A stretch of DNA of 9,805 bases, taken from assembly GCA_018897225.1 (NCBI GenBank), contig JAHILC010000005.1:1-9805 (forward strand). Direction: 5' to 3'. Positions 7,111 to 9,805 of this stretch are shown piece by piece. The position numbers and the translations under genes were made by a program. A model generated the notes under the pieces. It did not search any database and was not told the DNA's origin. It saw only the letters and a list, made by a program, of their open reading frames with translations. Position 1 is the stretch's first letter, and the number at the start of each line of letters is the position of its first letter. The DNA is from Actinomycetota bacterium (lineage in GTDB: Bacteria; Actinomycetota; Humimicrobiia; Humimicrobiales; Humimicrobiaceae).

Positions 7111-7142
7111 TTTATCTAAAGTTAAACATCGGGTTTTGTCAA
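7111..7142 (-). promoter_or_regulatory. Candidate promoter of the MacAB-like exporter operon
   Basis: Read on the minus strand, a perfect TTGACA (plus coordinates 7137-7142) is followed after 17-20 nt by A/T-rich hexamers resembling a -10: TTAGAT, TAGATA or GATAAA within 7111-7119. The -35 match is strong and the -10 is degenerate. It lies about 55-80 nt before the start codon of the MacA-like gene, a sensible distance. It is oriented away from the eno promoter. Confidence 0.5.
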
Positions 7143-7163
7143 GAAAAAAATTTGAAAAAAAAT

Positions 7164-7192
7164 TTGGCATATAGACAAAATTTCAATATACA
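7164..7192 (+). promoter_or_regulatory. Candidate housekeeping promoter of eno
   Basis: TTGGCA (7164-7169) and TATACA (7187-7192) are separated by exactly 17 nt, close to the vegetative sigma consensus TTGACA-17-TATAAT (5/6 and 4/6 matches). Transcription would start near 7199 and leave a leader of about 60 nt before the eno start, with no clear hairpin in it. The rest of the intergenic stretch is very A/T-rich. Confidence 0.6.
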
Positions 7193-7229
7193 ATTAGAAT
7201 TTACAAAGACAATTTTAAAATATTTTTAA

Positions 7230-8555
<1,326 letters not shown>

Positions 8556-8591
8556 AATAAAGTTACTTAAGTAGTAAGCTATGAGTTTTTC

Positions 8592-9380
8592 ATGGTGAAA
8601 AAAATAATACTTCTGACAAATGACGATGGCATAGAAGCAAAAGGAATAAAAACGCTTTACAATGCTCTGGTCAGAAACGGTAACTGGGACATATGGATTG
8701 TTGCTCCTGACAGGGAGAGGAGCGCTGTGGGGCATGCAATTACCGTATTCGATCCCATTTCAGTAAAAAAAGAATTCATAGATGGGATATTCTGTGGTTA
8801 TGCTGTAGATGGGACACCGGCAGACTGCGTAAAGCTTGCTATTGCTGCAATATTTGAAAGAAAGCCAGACCTTTTGATTTCAGGAATAAACAGGGGAGCC
8901 AATGTCGGTAAAAATATAATTTACTCCGGCACAGTTTCAGCAGCAACTGAGGGGACCATATATAATGTTCCATCAATCGCTGTTTCGATGAACAACTTGA
9001 AGGATACCGATTATACTTTTGCAGCAGAATTTACAAAAAATATCGCGAACCTGCTTCTGAATTCAGGCAGTCTACCGGAAAGGATGCTTTTAAATATCAA
9101 TATTCCTGATGCGTCTGCAGATAAAATTAAGGGAGTAAAGGTTACATACCAGAGTGGCATGGCATTCAAAGATGTTTTTATAAAAAGAGAAGATCCAAGG
9201 GGGAGAGAATACTACTGGATGAACGGGGAGCTTGCAGAAGCCGAAGAAGACGAAAACAATGATTATACTGCGCTTAAAAATAATTACATATCAATTACAC
9301 CAATACAGCATGATATGACAGACTATAAAAGGCTTGATTACTTTAAAGTAAAATTAAATTTATTTAAACTAAACGAGTAA
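8592..9380 (+). CDS. surE: 5'/3'-nucleotidase SurE
   Basis: SurE is a metal-dependent phosphatase that removes phosphate from nucleoside 5'- and 3'-monophosphates, and in some species from short polyphosphate; it is linked to stationary-phase and stress survival. The 262-residue protein has the family's four metal-binding positions: Asp11 and Asp12 in ILLTNDDGIEAKGI, Ser44 in APDRERSAVGHAIT, and Asn100 in SGINRGANVG. The YSGTVSAATEG motif (111-121) and the LLNINIPD segment are also typical. Length is normal (about 250-265). Start ATG 8592 (GTG 8595 is adjacent) puts MVKKIILLTNDDG in the family's usual register, but no good Shine-Dalgarno precedes it. It lies 36 nt after eno and 4 nt before the next gene, so co-transcription with both is likely. 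Confidence 0.96.
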   Translation: MVKKIILLTNDDGIEAKGIKTLYNALVRNGNWDIWIVAPDRERSAVGHAITVFDPISVKKEFIDGIFCGYAVDGTPADCVKLAIAAIFERKPDLLISGINRGANVGKNIIYSGTVSAATEGTIYNVPSIAVSMNNLKDTDYTFAAEFTKNIANLLLNSGSLPERMLLNINIPDASADKIKGVKVTYQSGMAFKDVFIKREDPRGREYYWMNGELAEAEEDENNDYTALKNNYISITPIQHDMTDYKRLDYFKVKLNLFKLNE

Positions 9381-9384
9381 GTAT

Positions 9385-9805
9385 ATGGAAAAAACGAAAA
9401 AACAATTCATAAATGAACTTGAAAAAGGTACCCAGGTTGATTCTGTATTCATAATTAGCAAAAAATTGGTAAAGCAGAAAAAAAGCGGCCAGGATTACTG
9501 CCTGATTTGTCTTCGGGACAAAGGTGGATCCATAGATGGGGTTATATGGACTGAAGCTTTCGATAGGCTAAGTAACGCCGACAGGTTGTTTAATGAAGGT
9601 GATTTTGTCAATATACAGGGTGAAATTACAGACTACAAGGGCTCAAAACAACTGCTTGTAAATTCTCTTCAAAAGATTGAAAACAAAGCAGAGATCCAGT
9701 ACTCAGATTTTATAAGAACTTCCAAGAGAAATGCTGCTGAAATGTACTTGGAGATGAAAACTTTTATAAACAGCATTGGAAGTATCTGTCTTAAAAAACT
9801 GCTGG
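9385..9805 (+). CDS. YhaM-like 3'-5' exoribonuclease (OB-fold + expected HD domain), 3'-truncated
   Basis: The reading frame is open from ATG 9385 to the right edge, giving the first 140 residues. They form an N-terminal OB-fold nucleic-acid-binding domain: GTQVDSVFIISKK (about 15-27), SGQDYCLICLRDKGGSIDGVIW (about 34-55), then FNEGDFVNIQGEITDYKGSKQLLVNSLQKI (about 70-99). This matches YhaM-family proteins, in which the OB domain is followed by an HD phosphohydrolase domain that degrades RNA and single-stranded DNA from the 3' end. The beginning of the helical linker is visible (TSKRNAAEMYLEMKTFINSI) but the HD motifs would lie past the window, so catalytic function is inferred. The ATG is 4 nt after the surE stop; only GAG at 9375-9377 offers a Shine-Dalgarno, suggesting translational coupling to surE. 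Confidence 0.82.
   Translation, partial: MEKTKKQFINELEKGTQVDSVFIISKKLVKQKKSGQDYCLICLRDKGGSIDGVIWTEAFDRLSNADRLFNEGDFVNIQGEITDYKGSKQLLVNSLQKIENKAEIQYSDFIRTSKRNAAEMYLEMKTFINSIGSICLKKLL

Noticed and set aside
8564..8573. 10-bp palindrome TACTTAAGTA between eno and surE
   Set aside because: Too short and A/T-rich to claim as an operator or terminator; no second copy seen.

Overview
The window is AT-rich (clearly below half G+C by eye), densely coding bacterial chromosome with ten protein genes, two of them cut by the window edges. I see no RNA gene, mobile element, CRISPR array or phage gene. A SigI-type sigma factor with its RsgI-type membrane partner, and a YhaM-type OB-fold nuclease, point to a low-G+C Gram-positive (Bacillota/Clostridia-like) bacterium or an uncultured lineage sharing those genes. 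An NfnB/GltA-type oxidoreductase fits an anaerobe. The taxonomic call is inference; no 16S rRNA or other decisive marker is present.

Layout. (1) Plus strand, 1-3453: the 3' part of an FAD/NAD(P)H oxidoreductase of the glutamate-synthase small-subunit family (NfnB/GltA-like); sigI; rsgI overlapping it by 4 nt; then, after a 96-nt gap with its own candidate promoter, a DUF4349 lipoprotein with a C-terminal membrane anchor. (2) Minus strand, 7056 down to 3569: a three-gene MacAB-like exporter operon in the order membrane-fusion lipoprotein, ATPase, MacB/FtsX-type permease. It converges with the DUF4349 gene on a probable shared bidirectional terminator at 3505-3558. (3) Plus strand, 7260 to the end: enolase (eno), surE and a yhaM-like exonuclease gene cut at the right edge, closely spaced and probably co-transcribed. 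The exporter operon and eno are divergent, with back-to-back candidate promoters in the 203-nt gap.

How the parts may work together. SigI/RsgI is a membrane-spanning sensor that releases a sigma factor upon an extracytoplasmic signal. The RsgI ectodomain here is short, is not one I recognise, and shows none of the usual conserved periplasmic segment, so the signal is unknown. The DUF4349 surface protein next door is a possible target, but only adjacency suggests it. The exporter probably moves a peptide, lipid or drug across the envelope. The eno-surE-yhaM segment is ordinary housekeeping: glycolysis, nucleotide phosphate removal and RNA turnover.

Most of the window is conventional. The points most worth a second look are the compact RsgI, an 18-bp tandem duplication that repeats the C-terminal codons and stop of the ABC ATPase gene, the very long hairpin of the MacA-like protein, and the absence of a ribosome-binding site in front of sigI.
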